21,049 bases of DNA, taken from CAZYQW01 sp964649825 (GTDB lineage Bacteria > Planctomycetota > B15-G4 > JADJEK01). A program made the position numbers and the translations under genes. Every line of letters begins with the position of its first letter. Within the stretch, counting starts at the first letter, position 1. Of the stretch, positions 12,720-20,909 are shown piece after piece. The stretch covers positions 1-21,049 of the forward strand of contig CAZYQW010000092.1 of the NCBI GenBank assembly GCA_964649825.1. Reading direction: 5' to 3'. A model generated the notes under the pieces. The model saw nothing but the letters and a program-made list of their open reading frames with translations. It did no database searches and was not told the DNA's origin.

Positions 12720-15700
12720 CTACGCAACCCTCGGAGAGAGCACGACCGCCGGACGCCGCCGGACCACGCCCCGGCCGAGCATGAAGAGAACGAGGACGAC
12801 CGGCATCGCGAGATAGACGAACGCGCGCCAACGTACCTTCTCGGCCGGCTCGATCCGGTCGAGCCCCCTCCGCACCGGACGGCGCGCCATCACCTCGGCG
12901 AGGTCCGGCTCGAGCGTCATCGCCGCCACCGAATTCAAGAGGAGGTGGTCCGGCCGGAACTCGGGCATGAGCTGGAGCATGCGCTCGTCCTTGAACATCT
13001 CCGAGCAGCCGATGAAAAGCAACGAGCCCGGCTTGGCCTCGTCGACCGGCTCGGGCGTCGGATAGTCGGCCGGCTCCTTCTGCTCGAGCATGACGCCCTG
13101 CGCGCCGAACACCATCGGCGCCTGCTCGAACGACTTCTTCGGCCACGGAAACTGACCGTCGATCTGGATCATCATCGGCGCTCGATCGAGCACCGTGATC
13201 TTCTCGCGCAGCTCCGACCATTCCTCCGGCGACAGCCCGTCGGGGAGCACGTCACGATCCGGCGCGGTGCCACCCAGACACGCCTGCGGAATCCAGCCGC
13301 CCTTCCAGTCGAGGGACCACGCGTCGTCGGAGGTCGTGATCAGCGTCTTCACGGTCATGCCGTGCTCGGCGAGCTTCGCCTCGTCCAACCGGAAGTGGTT
13401 GGCGAACAGGAACGCCTGATCGCCGAGGCTCCTCGTGATCACGGAGTCCCGCGCGAAGTTCGGCGACGCCGCGCGGATCAGGAACGGCTTCGCGAGGTTC
13501 ATCGACTGGAACTCGCGGCGCGCGTAGCGGTTGATCTGGGAGCTCAGTTCGATCTTCGTGCTGATCGCGTCGAACAGCACCTCGCGCACGAGCAGCGCGC
13601 CGAAGTCCGGGTACCAGTACGTCTCCACGTCGGGCGACTGAGGGCGCGGCCAGTAGACGAACTCGAAGCCGACCCCCCGGTACTGCTGGGACGTGATCTC
13701 GAAGTGCTGCGCCGCCACGATCGCGCGGCCGCCGCGGTACATGTACTCGACGAACCGATCGAGCATCGGGCTGACCGACCGGCGCGGCTGCATCCAGAAC
13801 ACGAGATCGGTGTCGTCGGGGATCTCCGCGGTCCGCGGGTTGACGTGCGAGACGCGGAAGTCGCAGCCCGTCATGAGCTGCCGCGCCAGGCTGTAGACGT
13901 CCTTCCCGCTCGGCGCGATCATCCCCTTCGATTGGTAGTGCTTGTAGCTCTCCGCCGAACTGAGCCGCGGCGCGTCGGACGCGAAGACGACGTGGGGGTT
14001 CCGTCCGGTCTGCATCCGCCAGAGCGCGAACCCGAACCGGAACTCGATGTTCTCGAACGCGGCGACGTCAGGGAACGAGAGGATCTCGACGCGATCGCCC
14101 GACGTCATCCGCGCCGAGCTGTAGATCGTGCGGACGGTCGTCGTTTCCTCGTTGAGGCTCGTGACCCGCGTCGGCGTCACCCCCGCCGCCTCCAGGACGG
14201 TCCGCTCGGCGTCGCTCAGGCCCTCGGGGGCGACCCAGCGCACGTCCAGTTCGGCGCCGCTGCGTTCGAACTCCCGCAGCGTGCCCTGGACGCGATCGAG
14301 CGCGGTGCGCATCTCCGGCGGCATGCGATCCGGGGCGCTGAAGAACAGCTCGACCCGCACCGCGTGCTCGCCCGTCGCGGCGGCGGCGAGGCGCTGCGAG
14401 GCGGGCGCGAGCTCGTTCACGCGGTTCCGGGTGAGATCGGCGCGGACGCCCGTCGAGCGCGCGGCGGCCGCGAGCCCGAGCACGACGACCAGGCCCGCCG
14501 CGAGCCGTATCGCAACTCCGCGCCGGAAGGCCGGGCGCGCCGAGACCCGCGCGTCTCCGCCGCGGCCCGGACGGCGGAGGAATCGCCGCGCCCCCACCGC
14601 GAGCAGGAGCGCCGGGAACAGCGCGAGCACGACGACGCGCCAGAACAGGAGCTCGCCCGGCGCGAGCGGCGGCAGCGGCGTGAGGCGCGACACGCCGGCC
14701 CCCGCCATCACGAGACGTTCGTTCGCGGCCAGCGTATCGATGAGCACGCCGGTGAGGCGCTTGTGCGCGAGCGTCTCGACGTCGAACGTCTCGTCGCGAA
14801 AGACGTCGGGCGAGGCGGACGCCACCAGCGAACCCATCCACGGGTCGACGTTGCGGAGCCAGACGAGGAGCGGGAGCTTCGGGACCGAGCGACCGCCGCC
14901 GGCCGCGAGCGCCTCCACGGGGAACTCTTGTCCCCCTTCGGCGACCGGCAAGATCGTCGCCTCGTCCGACGTATGCGCCAGCACCTCGACCGTCCAGCCC
15001 TCCGCCGCCAGCCGCTCGCTCTCGAACTCGAACGGCGACGGCGCGACGCAGAGGAACGAGCCGCGCGGCTCGCGGACCATCGACTGGAAGTCCTGGTTCA
15101 AGGCGAGACACACGATCCGGAACGGAGCCGGCGTCTCCCCTGTCGGGAGCGTTAGCGACGCCGACTTCCGGTCGAGCACCAGGCCGTCGATCGGCCGCAC
15201 GCCGAACGCGCCGAGGAGCGTCTCGCCGTCGTAGTCGTTGCGAGCGAGGCGAAGCATCGATCGCCCGCCCTGATCCACGATCGACGAGTCGTAGAGCCCG
15301 CCGGCGACGACGACGGAGCGGCCGCTCTGCAGATGATGGCGGAGCTTTCGCAGCATCGCCGCGTCGACCTTGGCCGGCGCGATCCAGAAGAGGACGTCGA
15401 TCTCATCGGGGAGATCGCCGGCCTGCGCCATCGAGACGTCGACGACCGTCCCCTTCTCGTCGAGGTACGCCCGGAGCCGCCGATGGCCCTCACCGGGCGC
15501 GTCGAGGCCGAAGACGGGGGAACGCGGGCTCTCGAGCTGGTTCAAGTGCTCGATGATCAGGTCCTGGAGCCGCGGCAGATGGTCGGGACCGACCCCCTGG
15601 ATCATCGCCGGCTTGCCCGCGCCGTAGGAGATCGTCAGCGTCGACCAGACCTCCTGCTCGCTGTACGCGTCGCGCGTGACGTGCCGCAGGCGCACCGGCG

Positions 15701-16061
15701 AGACCGTCCGCTTCGACGCGAACCGGGTCAGGTCCTCGTCGTCCGTCGGATCGACGACGAAGAAGTCGACGCGCTCCGGCGCCGCGCGCTCCATCGCGCC
15801 GAGCAGGTCCGTCACCGCACGTTCCACGCGCCGCATGTGCGAGGGCATGAGCTCGCGCGACGTCACGTAGTACGTGAGCACCACGTCGTCCGAGAGGGTC
15901 TGAAGGCGACGCTCCATCGCGTCGGAGAGGCGCGTCAGCTTCACCCGCCCCCACTCGGCGTTCAACGCGGTCGCACGCGTCGCGACGCGCGCACCGGTCG
16001 TGACCACGAGGAAGCCGAGGGCGGCGGTGACCGCCACGACGAGCGCGAGCCGCCCCTTCAT
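12720..16061 (-). CDS. Double-module GldG-like ABC auxiliary protein
   Basis: This 1,113-residue protein is about twice the length of a single GldG. Module 1 has a signal-anchor (7-27), a RVKLTRLSDAMERRL region and LFWIAPAKVDAAMLRKLRHH, and ends with a membrane span (about 468-488). Module 2 repeats the plan: a span (about 514-534), NRVNELAPASQRLAAAA, then DDTDLVFWMQPRRSVSPML and a membrane span (about 1074-1094). Both modules contain the PDEIDVLFW/PDDTDLVFW strand that marks the GldG/ABC-auxiliary domain, so the gene is an internal duplication or fusion. The ATG overlaps the permease stop (ATGA). In Bacteroidota, GldA/F/G form an ABC transporter linked to gliding; in other phyla the role is unknown and gliding should not be assumed. 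Confidence 0.87.
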   Translation of the reverse strand: MKGRLALVVAVTAALGFLVVTTGARVATRATALNAEWGRVKLTRLSDAMERRLQTLSDDVVLTYYVTSRELMPSHMRRVERAVTDLLGAMERAAPERVDFFVVDPTDDEDLTRFASKRTVSPVRLRHVTRDAYSEQEVWSTLTISYGAGKPAMIQGVGPDHLPRLQDLIIEHLNQLESPRSPVFGLDAPGEGHRRLRAYLDEKGTVVDVSMAQAGDLPDEIDVLFWIAPAKVDAAMLRKLRHHLQSGRSVVVAGGLYDSSIVDQGGRSMLRLARNDYDGETLLGAFGVRPIDGLVLDRKSASLTLPTGETPAPFRIVCLALNQDFQSMVREPRGSFLCVAPSPFEFESERLAAEGWTVEVLAHTSDEATILPVAEGGQEFPVEALAAGGGRSVPKLPLLVWLRNVDPWMGSLVASASPDVFRDETFDVETLAHKRLTGVLIDTLAANERLVMAGAGVSRLTPLPPLAPGELLFWRVVVLALFPALLLAVGARRFLRRPGRGGDARVSARPAFRRGVAIRLAAGLVVVLGLAAAARSTGVRADLTRNRVNELAPASQRLAAAATGEHAVRVELFFSAPDRMPPEMRTALDRVQGTLREFERSGAELDVRWVAPEGLSDAERTVLEAAGVTPTRVTSLNEETTTVRTIYSSARMTSGDRVEILSFPDVAAFENIEFRFGFALWRMQTGRNPHVVFASDAPRLSSAESYKHYQSKGMIAPSGKDVYSLARQLMTGCDFRVSHVNPRTAEIPDDTDLVFWMQPRRSVSPMLDRFVEYMYRGGRAIVAAQHFEITSQQYRGVGFEFVYWPRPQSPDVETYWYPDFGALLVREVLFDAISTKIELSSQINRYARREFQSMNLAKPFLIRAASPNFARDSVITRSLGDQAFLFANHFRLDEAKLAEHGMTVKTLITTSDDAWSLDWKGGWIPQACLGGTAPDRDVLPDGLSPEEWSELREKITVLDRAPMMIQIDGQFPWPKKSFEQAPMVFGAQGVMLEQKEPADYPTPEPVDEAKPGSLLFIGCSEMFKDERMLQLMPEFRPDHLLLNSVAAMTLEPDLAEVMARRPVRRGLDRIEPAEKVRWRAFVYLAMPVVLVLFMLGRGVVRRRPAVVLSPRVA

Positions 16062-16822
16062 TCCCGATTCCTTTCCAGGACGATCGCGTTCAGCCCGAGG
16101 AACAGTGCGCTCAGCCCGACGAAATAGACGATCGCGGGCAGTCCGACCACGCCGCGCACGAACGCCTCGTAGTGCGGCATCGCCGAGAACGACTCGTACA
16201 GCTTCGTCCCGATCGTCAGGGACGGGAACAGTCCGTCGAGGATCGCGACTGCGCGGTCGTCGCCGGTGAAGACGAACAGGAAGCAGAGGACGACGGTGCT
16301 GACGAAGGTGACGATCTGATCGCTCGAGAGCGACGAGACGAAGATGCCGATCGCGAGGAAGAACCCGCCGAAGAGCAAGAGCCCGACGTACCCGCTGGCG
16401 ATCTGCCCGATGTCCGGCTCGCCGAGGGCGATCAGCATCACGACGATCGGCAGGGTCCCCACCAGCGTGATCACGAAGAGCGCGAACGCGGCGAGGAACT
16501 TGCCCAGCACCGCCTGCATCGGGCGGATCGGCATCGTCATGAGGAGCTCGATCGTCCGCGTCTTCCGTTCCTCGGCCCAGAGCCGCATCGTGATCGCCGG
16601 GATGAAGAGCGGCAGCAGGAGCGGCATCAGCTCGAAGAACCGGCCCATGTCGACGACGCCGGTGATGAAGAACTCGTTCATGAAGGCGAAGTTCGACAGG
16701 AGCACGAACGCCACCGCGAAGACGTAGGCGATCTTCGAGTCGAAGTAGGCGGCCAGCTCGCGGCCGGCGACGACGCGCGTCCCGGACAGGAAACCGACTC
16801 TGGACATCGTGACGTCGCTCAT
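16058..16822 (-). CDS. ABC transporter permease (GldF/ABC-2 type)
   Basis: This 254-residue polytopic membrane protein has about six spans. It begins RELAAYFDSKIAYVFAVAFVLL, the usual amphipathic helix plus first span of ABC-2 permeases. It contains WAEERKTRTIELLMTMPIRP, the conserved cytoplasmic coupling segment between the second and third spans. Later spans include FGGFFLAIGIFVSSLSSDQI and a C-terminal YFVGLSALFLGLNAIVLE. GldF proteins pair with a GldA ATPase and a GldG auxiliary subunit, exactly the neighbours here. Its start codon shares one base with the ATPase stop (TGATG), and its stop overlaps the GldG start, indicating coupled translation and fixed subunit stoichiometry. Confidence 0.92.
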   Translation of the reverse strand: MSDVTMSRVGFLSGTRVVAGRELAAYFDSKIAYVFAVAFVLLSNFAFMNEFFITGVVDMGRFFELMPLLLPLFIPAITMRLWAEERKTRTIELLMTMPIRPMQAVLGKFLAAFALFVITLVGTLPIVVMLIALGEPDIGQIASGYVGLLLFGGFFLAIGIFVSSLSSDQIVTFVSTVVLCFLFVFTGDDRAVAILDGLFPSLTIGTKLYESFSAMPHYEAFVRGVVGLPAIVYFVGLSALFLGLNAIVLERNRE

Positions 16823-17553
16823 CAGGCGGCTCCCGCCTTCTTGCCCGCGGCCCGCACGACGTCGAGCACGGTCTGCTCGAGGTTGCCACCCTTCTTCTTC
16901 AGTTCGGCCACGGTGGCGTCGGCGAGCAGCCGGCCGTGGTTGATGATCAGCAGGCGCTCCGAGATGCTCGTCACCTCGGCCAGGATGTGGCTCGAGAAGA
17001 GGATCGCCCGTCCCTCCCGCAGCCCGAGGATGAAGTCGCGGAACGCAACGACCTGCAACGGGTCGAGCCCGTGCGTCGGCTCGTCGAGGAGGATCACCTT
17101 CGGATCGTGGAGCAGGGCCGCCGCGACGCCGATGCGCTGGCGATACCCCTTCGAGCACTCGTAGATCCACTTCGCGAGCACCGCCTCGAGCTGACACTTG
17201 TCGACGACCCACGCGATCCGATCGGCGAGCTTCGCGCCCCGGATTCCGCGGATGTGGCCCATGAACCGCAAGAAGCGATCCACCTTCATCCCCTCGTAGA
17301 GCGAGTTGTGCTCCGGGAGGTAGCCGAGCGAGCGGCGCACTCCGAGCGGATCGTGCCGGGTGTCGTGGCCGGCGATCGTGATCCGGCCGGCGGTCGGCGG
17401 GAGCCAGGTGCACATCATCTTCAGGAGAGTGCTCTTGCCCGCGCCGTTCGGACCGAGGAACCCGACGATCTCGCCCCCCCCGATGTGGAACGAGACGTCG
17501 TCGACGGCGACGACGGACCCGAACCTCTTGGTGACGTTCTCGACCTGGATCAT
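16822..17553 (-). CDS. ABC transporter ATP-binding protein (GldA-like)
   Basis: This 243-residue nucleotide-binding subunit has all core motifs: Walker A GPNGAGKST (34-42), YLPEHNSLY where the Q-loop region lies, signature CSKGYRQRIG (133-142), Walker B VILLDEPTHGLDP (153-165) and switch histidine H199 in FSSHIL. The SKGY signature and YLPEH are typical of the GldA/NatA-like ABC-2 ATPases rather than importers. It is the first gene of a four-gene operon and would power the permease and the double GldG. The ATG at 17553 starts the family-conserved MIQVENVTKRFG; the Shine-Dalgarno is weak. The promoter should lie in the 125-bp divergent gap to the PLP-enzyme gene. Confidence 0.95.
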   Translation of the reverse strand: MIQVENVTKRFGSVVAVDDVSFHIGGGEIVGFLGPNGAGKSTLLKMMCTWLPPTAGRITIAGHDTRHDPLGVRRSLGYLPEHNSLYEGMKVDRFLRFMGHIRGIRGAKLADRIAWVVDKCQLEAVLAKWIYECSKGYRQRIGVAAALLHDPKVILLDEPTHGLDPLQVVAFRDFILGLREGRAILFSSHILAEVTSISERLLIINHGRLLADATVAELKKKGGNLEQTVLDVVRAAGKKAGAA

Positions 17554-17678
17554 GAGACGGTTTCCGTGGTGAGGAGCGGAGGATTCTAAGGGGAAACGGG
17601 TACGGCGGGAGGGCGTTTCCGGGCGACGCGGCACCGAAACGGATCCGGCGCGATACGCTGTCGACGTTGGAGGCCATG
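17554..17678. promoter_or_regulatory. Divergent promoter region, ABC operon versus PLP-enzyme gene
   Basis: This is a 125-bp gap between divergent start codons. GATACGCT (17652-17659) could serve as a weak -10 for the plus-strand gene. No clear operator was recognised. Confidence 0.4.
17669..17673 (+). promoter_or_regulatory. Ribosome-binding site GGAGG for the PLP-enzyme gene
   Basis: GGAGG is five bases from ATG 17679 and two from ATG 17676, and it overlaps the TTG at 17667. It therefore favours 17679 as the start. Confidence 0.6.
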
Positions 17679-18875
17679 ATGACGACCCCGTCCGATCGAT
17701 CCGCTCCGTCCGACCTCGACTTCCACACCCGTGCCGTCCATGCCGGCGACGACGCGAACGAGACGTCGGCCGTGGCGATGCCCATCTTCCAGAGCTCGAC
17801 GTTCCGCTTCGACAGCGCGGCGCACGGGGCGGCGCTCTCCGCCGCGAAGGCCCCGACGCACCTCTACACGCGCTGGGGAAACCCGACGACGCGGGCGGCC
17901 GAGCTCGCGGTCGCGTCGCTCGAGCGCGGCGAGGCGGCGCTGGCGTTCTCATCGGGGATGGCGGCCGGTTCGACGGCGGTCCTCTCGGTCGTGAAGGCGG
18001 GCGATCACGTCGTCGCGGCGGCGAGCCTCTACGCGGGGATGGTCGAGCTGTTCGAGCGCGTGCTGCCGGCCTTCGGCGTCACGACGACGTTCGTCGACGC
18101 CACCGACGCCTCGTCGTTCGACCGGGCCACGCGCGACGCGACGCGCCTCTACTACGTCGAGACCCCCGCCAACCCCACGCTCGCGCTGACCGACCTCGCC
18201 GCGGTCGCGGCGGCAGCCCGTGCGCGCAGCATCTTCACGATCGCCGACAACACGTGGGCGTCGCCGTTCAACCAGCGTCCGCTCGAGCTCGGGATCGACG
18301 CGGTGATCCACTCGGCGACGAAGTACCTGGGTGGACACACCGACGTCATCTCCGGCGTCGCGATCGGCACCACGGCGTGGATCGAGCGAGTCTGGCCGTT
18401 CTTCAAGGTCTTCGGCGGCTGCCCGAGCCCTCACGACTCCTACCTGCTGCTCCGCGGGGTGAAGACGATCGGCATCCGCGTGGAGCGTCAGAACGACACC
18501 GCGCTCCGCGTCGCGCGCCACCTCGAGGCGCATCCCCGCGTCGCGACCGTCTACTACCCCGGCCTCGAGTCGCACCCGCAGCACGCGCTCGCCCGGCGTC
18601 AGATGGACGGCTTCGGCGGCATGCTGTCGTTCGAAGTGAAGGGCGGCGTCGACGCGGGGAGGAGGCTCCTCGAATCGCTCGAGCTCGTCGTCCACGCGGT
18701 GAGCCTCGGCGGCGTCGAGACGCTCGCGGCGCACCCCGCGTCGACGACGCACGCCCCGCTCACCCAGCCGGAGCGCGAGCGCGCCGGCATCACCGACGGA
18801 CTGATCCGGATCTCGATCGGGCTCGAGAGCGCCGACGACCTGATCGCCGACTTCGACCGCGCGCTCAGCGCGTAG
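17679..18875 (+). CDS. PLP-dependent trans-sulfuration enzyme (Cys/Met metabolism family)
   Basis: This is a 398-residue cytoplasmic enzyme. The family motifs are complete: YTRWGNPT (63-70, Y and R touching the neighbouring active site), SSGMAA (91-96, phosphate-binding), Y118, D180 in FTIADNTWASP (pyridine nitrogen), and Schiff-base lysine K205 in HSATKYLGGHTD. The C-terminal GGVETLAAHPAS and LIRISIGLE segments are typical. The family includes cystathionine gamma-synthase, cystathionine lyases, O-acylhomoserine sulfhydrylase and methionine gamma-lyase, which sequence alone rarely separates. The residue two after Y118 is Gly, not the Cys found in classical methionine gamma-lyases, which weighs against that activity. 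No met or cys genes are adjacent. Its stop lies inside the convergent ATP-grasp-like gene. Confidence 0.92.
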   Translation: MTTPSDRSAPSDLDFHTRAVHAGDDANETSAVAMPIFQSSTFRFDSAAHGAALSAAKAPTHLYTRWGNPTTRAAELAVASLERGEAALAFSSGMAAGSTAVLSVVKAGDHVVAAASLYAGMVELFERVLPAFGVTTTFVDATDASSFDRATRDATRLYYVETPANPTLALTDLAAVAAAARARSIFTIADNTWASPFNQRPLELGIDAVIHSATKYLGGHTDVISGVAIGTTAWIERVWPFFKVFGGCPSPHDSYLLLRGVKTIGIRVERQNDTALRVARHLEAHPRVATVYYPGLESHPQHALARRQMDGFGGMLSFEVKGGVDAGRRLLESLELVVHAVSLGGVETLAAHPASTTHAPLTQPERERAGITDGLIRISIGLESADDLIADFDRALSA

Positions 18876-20019
18876 CGCGAACGTCCGGGTCGAACCACGC
18901 GGCGACCGGCGCGTCGGCGGCCGGCGCGAGGAGCGCGGTCACCGCGCTCGGCTCGGGAAGCACGCGGCCGAGGCGCAGGGCGGCTGCGCCGTCGTCCCGG
19001 CCCGAACCGAGGCGGTCGCAGAACGCGCGCGCGACGAACCCCATCGTCAAACGGGCGTTGATCTCTCCGAGGGGGTGGAGCGTCTCCCGCCCATCGCGCA
19101 CGTCGATCCACCCGTCGACGCCGAACGGGCCCCGGTATTCGCGCTCCCGCAGCCGCTCCCCCACCTCGCGCGCCGTCGACTCGAGCAGGACGCGGGCGAA
19201 CGCGGGAACGCGCTCGGCGAGGGTGCGGCCTCGCGACACGATGATGCCGGAGAAGCGCCCCTCGGGCTCGACCTCGAGCTCGTGCACGCCGATCACCGTG
19301 ACGCCGTCGTCGTCGACGAGGCCGAGCGCGGCGAGATCCTTCGTGCGCTTCATCCACGGCTCGAACAGGAGCTGGCGGAACGCGCGGAACAGTCGCTCGA
19401 CCCGCGCGCGAGCGGCGGGTCCGTCGAGGTCGCCGGCCCGCAGGACGACTCGATCGCGGCCCGACGCAGAGAGGGGCGCCTTCAGGACGAAGCGCCCGTC
19501 GTCGCCGGCCGCGGCCGCGCCGCTCGCGAGGTGACGCTGCAGGTCGTCGACGCTCTCGACCATCCGCGACCCCTCGAGCGCGCAGCCCAACTCACGCGCC
19601 GTCTCCCATGCGAAGGCACGGTGATGAACGGCGGCCACGACGCCGGGCCGCGGTCGCGGCAGCGCCCAGATCCGCAGGACGAGGTCCGCCTCGTCCGGGT
19701 CCGCCGCGCGCGGGATCGCCCGCCTCGCGGGACGCCGCGGGATCGCGGCGGTCTGGCACCAGGGAAGGATCGCGTCGTACGTCGCGAACCCGTCGATCGC
19801 ACCCGCACGGAGCCTCGGCGTCGCGATGCCGGCCACCCGCGGCATCACGACCGGCGACACCGGCGCCACGGTCCACAGGTCGTCGCCGTCCGCCGCGAAG
19901 ACCCGCAGCAACGTCCCCAGCGACGCCGCCGTCGCGCGCGCCGATGGCGACAGCGGAAGGGCCCCCGTTCCCGCCAGCTCGAGCTCGGCGTCGAGGTTCG
20001 CGACGACCGCCCGCGTCAT
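18865..20019 (-). CDS. ATP-grasp-like protein paired with DUF455
   Basis: This is a 384-residue soluble protein, not recognised as a named enzyme. The C-terminal two thirds have an ATP-grasp layout: FVLKAPLSASGRDRV (K180 as candidate nucleotide lysine and a glycine-containing loop), LLFEPWMKRTKDLAALG, a VIGVHELEVEPEGRFSG strand pair, GPFGVDGWI, and HPLGEINARLTMG, where E319 and N321 match the metal-binding Glu-x-Asn of ATP-grasp ligases. The N-terminal 120 residues look like a pre-ATP-grasp domain. Such enzymes join a carboxylate to an amine or thiol through an acyl phosphate; the substrate is unknown. The ATG overlaps the DUF455 stop (ATGA), so the pair is co-translated. Its 3' end overlaps the PLP-enzyme gene by 11 bp. 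Confidence 0.72.
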   Translation of the reverse strand: MTRAVVANLDAELELAGTGALPLSPSARATAASLGTLLRVFAADGDDLWTVAPVSPVVMPRVAGIATPRLRAGAIDGFATYDAILPWCQTAAIPRRPARRAIPRAADPDEADLVLRIWALPRPRPGVVAAVHHRAFAWETARELGCALEGSRMVESVDDLQRHLASGAAAAGDDGRFVLKAPLSASGRDRVVLRAGDLDGPAARARVERLFRAFRQLLFEPWMKRTKDLAALGLVDDDGVTVIGVHELEVEPEGRFSGIIVSRGRTLAERVPAFARVLLESTAREVGERLREREYRGPFGVDGWIDVRDGRETLHPLGEINARLTMGFVARAFCDRLGSGRDDGAAALRLGRVLPEPSAVTALLAPAADAPVAAWFDPDVRATR

Positions 20020-20882
20020 CCCCCGCCCGGGCGGCTCGGCTTGGGCCCGCCGAACTTCTCGATCCGGTAGAGCGCGCGTGGTCGCGATGCCTGCTCGAGC
20101 AGCCCGATGAACTCTTCGTCCAGCCCGACCCGCTCCCGGCTCGCGCGACGAAAGTCCGGGCCGCGCGCGAGCACGGGGCGCAGCGGCCAGGCGAGGTTCG
20201 CGAGATACGCCTCCGTCATCGTCTGCGACTCCAGCTTCAGCCGCGCCAGCCACCGCCAACCGAACCGTACGTGGCCGAGCTCGTCATCGTGCACCTTGAC
20301 GAGGACGGCCGCGGTCTCCGGGTCGCCGCACGCCGCGGCGGCGTCGGCCAGGTCGAGCGCGTGATCGAGGTTCGCGTTCTCGAACGTCAGGCACATCGCG
20401 CAGATGAAGCGCAGCGCCGTCGTGCAGCTCTCGATCTTGCTCCAGAAGTAGCCGGAGAGCGGCTCGTCGCCGAATCGCCCGCCCAGCGCCGCGATGCGAT
20501 CGAGGTAGAGGCGGCAGTGAAGCTGCTCCTCGGCGAGGATCTTCACGATCCCGCGCCGGAACGCGCGCGGCGCGGCCGGGAACCGTAACAGCGCCCACGC
20601 GAACAGCTCGATCGCCTGCAGCTCGTGATTGGCCAGCCCGTGGAGGATGCGCACGCGCTGCCGGACGTCCGGCATTCCCTCGCGGGGCGGGACCTTGCGC
20701 TTCCTCTTGGCGTCGGTCTCGATCCGCAGCTCGGGGGCGCGGTTCGGCGCCGGCGGGAGCTCGCGCGGCTCGCGGTCGTCGTCGATGAGCTCGGCCGGCG
20801 GCGGAGCGAGCTTGACGGCCAGCGATGGGTCGAGGATGACGCGCTCCGCGAACTCCCGAATCCGTTCTGTTTTTATCGTCAC
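20016..20882 (-). CDS. DUF455 family ferritin-like (diiron) protein
   Basis: This 288-residue protein has a ferritin-like four-helix core from about residue 75. Candidate diiron ligands are E87 or E92 in HELQAIELF, E119-x-x-H122 in AEEQLHCRLY, E168 in FENANLD, and E201-x-x-H204 in HDDELGHVRFGWRW. That is two ExxH motifs plus two more acids, as in diiron oxygenases and MiaE-like proteins. LLRFPAAPRAFRRGI and FGDEPLSGYFW are typical of DUF455. The biochemical function is not established. The start is GTG 20882, with GAGGA eight bases upstream. It forms a two-gene operon with the ATP-grasp-like gene. An F2 repeat ends 27 bp upstream of the start codon, so the original promoter has probably been displaced or is provided by the repeat. 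Confidence 0.88.
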   Translation of the reverse strand: MTIKTERIREFAERVILDPSLAVKLAPPPAELIDDDREPRELPPAPNRAPELRIETDAKRKRKVPPREGMPDVRQRVRILHGLANHELQAIELFAWALLRFPAAPRAFRRGIVKILAEEQLHCRLYLDRIAALGGRFGDEPLSGYFWSKIESCTTALRFICAMCLTFENANLDHALDLADAAAACGDPETAAVLVKVHDDELGHVRFGWRWLARLKLESQTMTEAYLANLAWPLRPVLARGPDFRRASRERVGLDEEFIGLLEQASRPRALYRIEKFGGPKPSRPGGG

Positions 20883-20890
20883 CGTCGGTG

Positions 20891-20895
20891 TCCTC
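20891..20895 (-). promoter_or_regulatory. Ribosome-binding site GAGGA for the DUF455 gene
   Basis: TCCTC on the plus strand reads GAGGA on the coding strand, eight bases before GTG 20882. It supports the GTG start. Confidence 0.6.
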
Positions 20896-20909
20896 GAATC
20901 CGTTGTAGC

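Noticed and set aside
12945..15155. 736-residue plus-strand open frame inside the GldG-like gene
   Set aside because: The composition is extreme (Arg, Glu, Asp, His, Val) and mirrors codon positions of the opposite-strand gene, which has clear membrane spans and domain motifs.
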